Source: Strigomonas culicis
Taxonomy: Eukaryota; Euglenozoa; Kinetoplastea; Trypanosomatida; Trypanosomatidae
Assembly (NCBI GenBank): GCA_000482145.1
Contig: AUXH01000437.1
Span: forward strand, 1 to 16,456
Reading direction: 5' to 3'
Length of the DNA stretch: 16,456 nt
The notes beneath the pieces were generated by a model. The model saw only the letters and a program-made list of their open reading frames with translations, did not search any database and was not told the origin of the DNA. The position numbers and the translations under genes are program-made. Below are positions 15,258 to 16,456 of this stretch, in pieces. Position 1 is the stretch's first letter. Every line of letters begins with the position of its first letter.

Positions 15258-16456
15258 ATGGTCATGCAATGTTTAGCACACAGAAACGTCTCTATTTGGG
15301 CCATGGTGGTAGTGCTGCTGCTGCTGACGCTCCCTGGAGGGCAGTGCGCATCCAAGGCGCGAGGCTACTCCCGCTCGCTGAAGGCGCGCGAGCACATTGC
15401 GTGGATGGCTGACATCCCCGATGACACACTCATAACGGCGATGACGATTCCGGGGACGCATGACTCGTGTAGCTACAAGTACAAGGGCCTCGTATCACAC
15501 CAGTGTCAGACCGCGACGGTCACGAGGCAGCTGCAGGCTGGCATCCGCTTCCTGGACCTGCGCGTGATCTCTCTGACGAAGGGTGGGTCCACTTTTCGCC
15601 TTGGGCACGTTGAGGGAACAACGGCCACGTTTGCGCCGAAGCTGACGGATGTGATGGACGAGATTGTCAGTTTTTTGCGTGAGCACCCGACGGAGGGGAT
15701 CATTGCCTACTTGAGTCGTGAGGAAGGGTACTGGCAGTTCCCGGTGAGCCTTCTACGCAAGGCGCTTGACCCGTACAAGGCGTATATTGGCAATTACCAC
15801 AGTGCCAACTACAAGTATCTGGGTCATATGCGCGGCCGCATTCTATTCAAGGTACGTTATCTCGAAGGCCTCTTTTATGATAAACTATACGATACTGGTC
15901 CACTAACCCGCGCATCCGTTCAAGACAAGTACTCTATCCCCTCACAAATAAAAACATACGAGAAGTGGCAGAGTATTGTCCAACAGTTTTATAAAGCCGC
16001 TTCTTCCACCACCAGTGATTATGGGTTCATCAACTACTTGAGCGCATCTGCGGAGGGTGCCGCGGCGCCGCTCGTGCCGCCCTTCTTCGTTGCCTCCGGA
16101 CGGAGCAGCCCGTCGGGGCCGAGCGCGTGGACGGGCGTGTCGGCGAGCTGCCTGGACGCGCGGTCGAAGAAGTACCCCGACTACCCGCGCAAGGACTGCG
16201 TGCTCTGCAAGCGTGCCACGGTGTGCAGCATCCACTACGGCGGGACGAACAACTTGGCGTTCGACTACATCACGGCAGCGATGAGCGGCCGCGCGGCGAC
16301 GCACGAGGTGCCCACGGTGACGTACCCGTCGCGGCTGGGCACCGTGGTGATGGACTTCCCCAGCAACGACCTGATCGACCTGCTGATCTCTGTGAACTTC
16401 CAGAACCAGTCGCACCTGTCGACGGTGCTGCCGCCGCTGACGCCGGAGTGCACGCA
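15258..16456 (+). CDS. Secreted bacterial-type phosphatidylinositol-specific phospholipase C (5' part, runs off the window)
   Basis: The frame is open from ATG 15258 through 399 codons to the window edge. Residues 1-30 have a short basic start and a Val/Leu core (AMVVVLLLLTLPGGQC), so a signal peptide or signal anchor is likely. The PI-PLC X-domain follows, and the catalytic residues known from the bacterial enzymes are visible: His68-Asp69 in TIPGTHDS, Asp100 and Arg102 in FLDLRV, His117 in LGHVEG, and MDFPSN near the end (Asp366). VQDKY (221-225) and FINYLSA (258-264) also match the family. This family cleaves phosphatidylinositol or GPI-type lipids by a metal-independent phosphotransfer. 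It differs from the classical trypanosome GPI-PLC in having the IPGTHDS-type motif. Four Cys (298, 314, 317, 323) sit in an insertion that probably forms disulfides. Other starts at Met3 and Met16 are possible. The C-terminus, and so any membrane anchor, is unseen. Confidence 0.85.
   Translation, partial: MVMQCLAHRNVSIWAMVVVLLLLTLPGGQCASKARGYSRSLKAREHIAWMADIPDDTLITAMTIPGTHDSCSYKYKGLVSHQCQTATVTRQLQAGIRFLDLRVISLTKGGSTFRLGHVEGTTATFAPKLTDVMDEIVSFLREHPTEGIIAYLSREEGYWQFPVSLLRKALDPYKAYIGNYHSANYKYLGHMRGRILFKVRYLEGLFYDKLYDTGPLTRASVQDKYSIPSQIKTYEKWQSIVQQFYKAASSTTSDYGFINYLSASAEGAAAPLVPPFFVASGRSSPSGPSAWTGVSASCLDARSKKYPDYPRKDCVLCKRATVCSIHYGGTNNLAFDYITAAMSGRAATHEVPTVTYPSRLGTVVMDFPSNDLIDLLISVNFQNQSHLSTVLPPLTPECT

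Noticed and set aside
15851..16020. A possible cis-intron in the PI-PLC gene starting GTACGT
   Set aside because: The segment is in frame, has no stop, and encodes motifs expected in the family. Cis-introns are very rare in trypanosomatids.

Overview
The window looks like nuclear DNA of a trypanosomatid (Kinetoplastea). All recognisable genes lie head to tail on the + strand and are intronless. Each is preceded by a long polypyrimidine tract and an AG dinucleotide a short way upstream of the ATG, the layout of polycistronic transcription with spliced-leader trans-splicing. There are no bacterial ribosome-binding sites, operon overlaps or cis-introns. Coding DNA in the left part is GC-rich with strong third-position G/C, and the spacers are T-rich or A-rich. 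I cannot name the genus.

Left block (1-10154): the 3' end of an unidentified gene; a mitochondrial enoyl-CoA-reductase-like (MECR/Etr1) protein whose catalytic tyrosine region is changed; an unidentified, probably mitochondrial, helical protein; an RNase II/RNB exoribonuclease resembling mitochondrial DSS-1; an ARF-like small GTPase closest to ARL5; a leucine-rich-repeat protein; a small basic lysine-rich unknown; and a phytanoyl-CoA-dioxygenase-fold protein that appears to have lost all three iron ligands. The first three complete genes may all serve the mitochondrion, but neighbours within a trypanosomatid array need not share a pathway.

Middle (10155-12862): about 2.7 kb without a convincing gene. 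It is the most unusual part of the window. Its left half is A/C-rich on the + strand with long C-tracts. Its right half is G/T-rich with long G-tracts. The switch is near 11.58 kb, close to a short GC hairpin. This suggests a boundary between polycistronic units, with a Pol II start region and/or a replication-associated element, placed between two same-strand gene arrays.

Right block (12863-16456): a PP2A leucine carboxyl methyltransferase (LCMT1/PPM1 type), a protein with two TPR carboxylate clamps (Hsp70/Hsp90 co-chaperone type), and the 5' part of a secreted bacterial-type phosphatidylinositol-specific phospholipase C that runs off the window. The first two have clearly lower GC than the genes on the left; the last returns to GC-rich codons towards its end.

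The strongest leads are the skew-switch region, the two apparent pseudoenzymes (PhyH-like and MECR-like), and a GAA-repeat motif just downstream of several splice acceptors.
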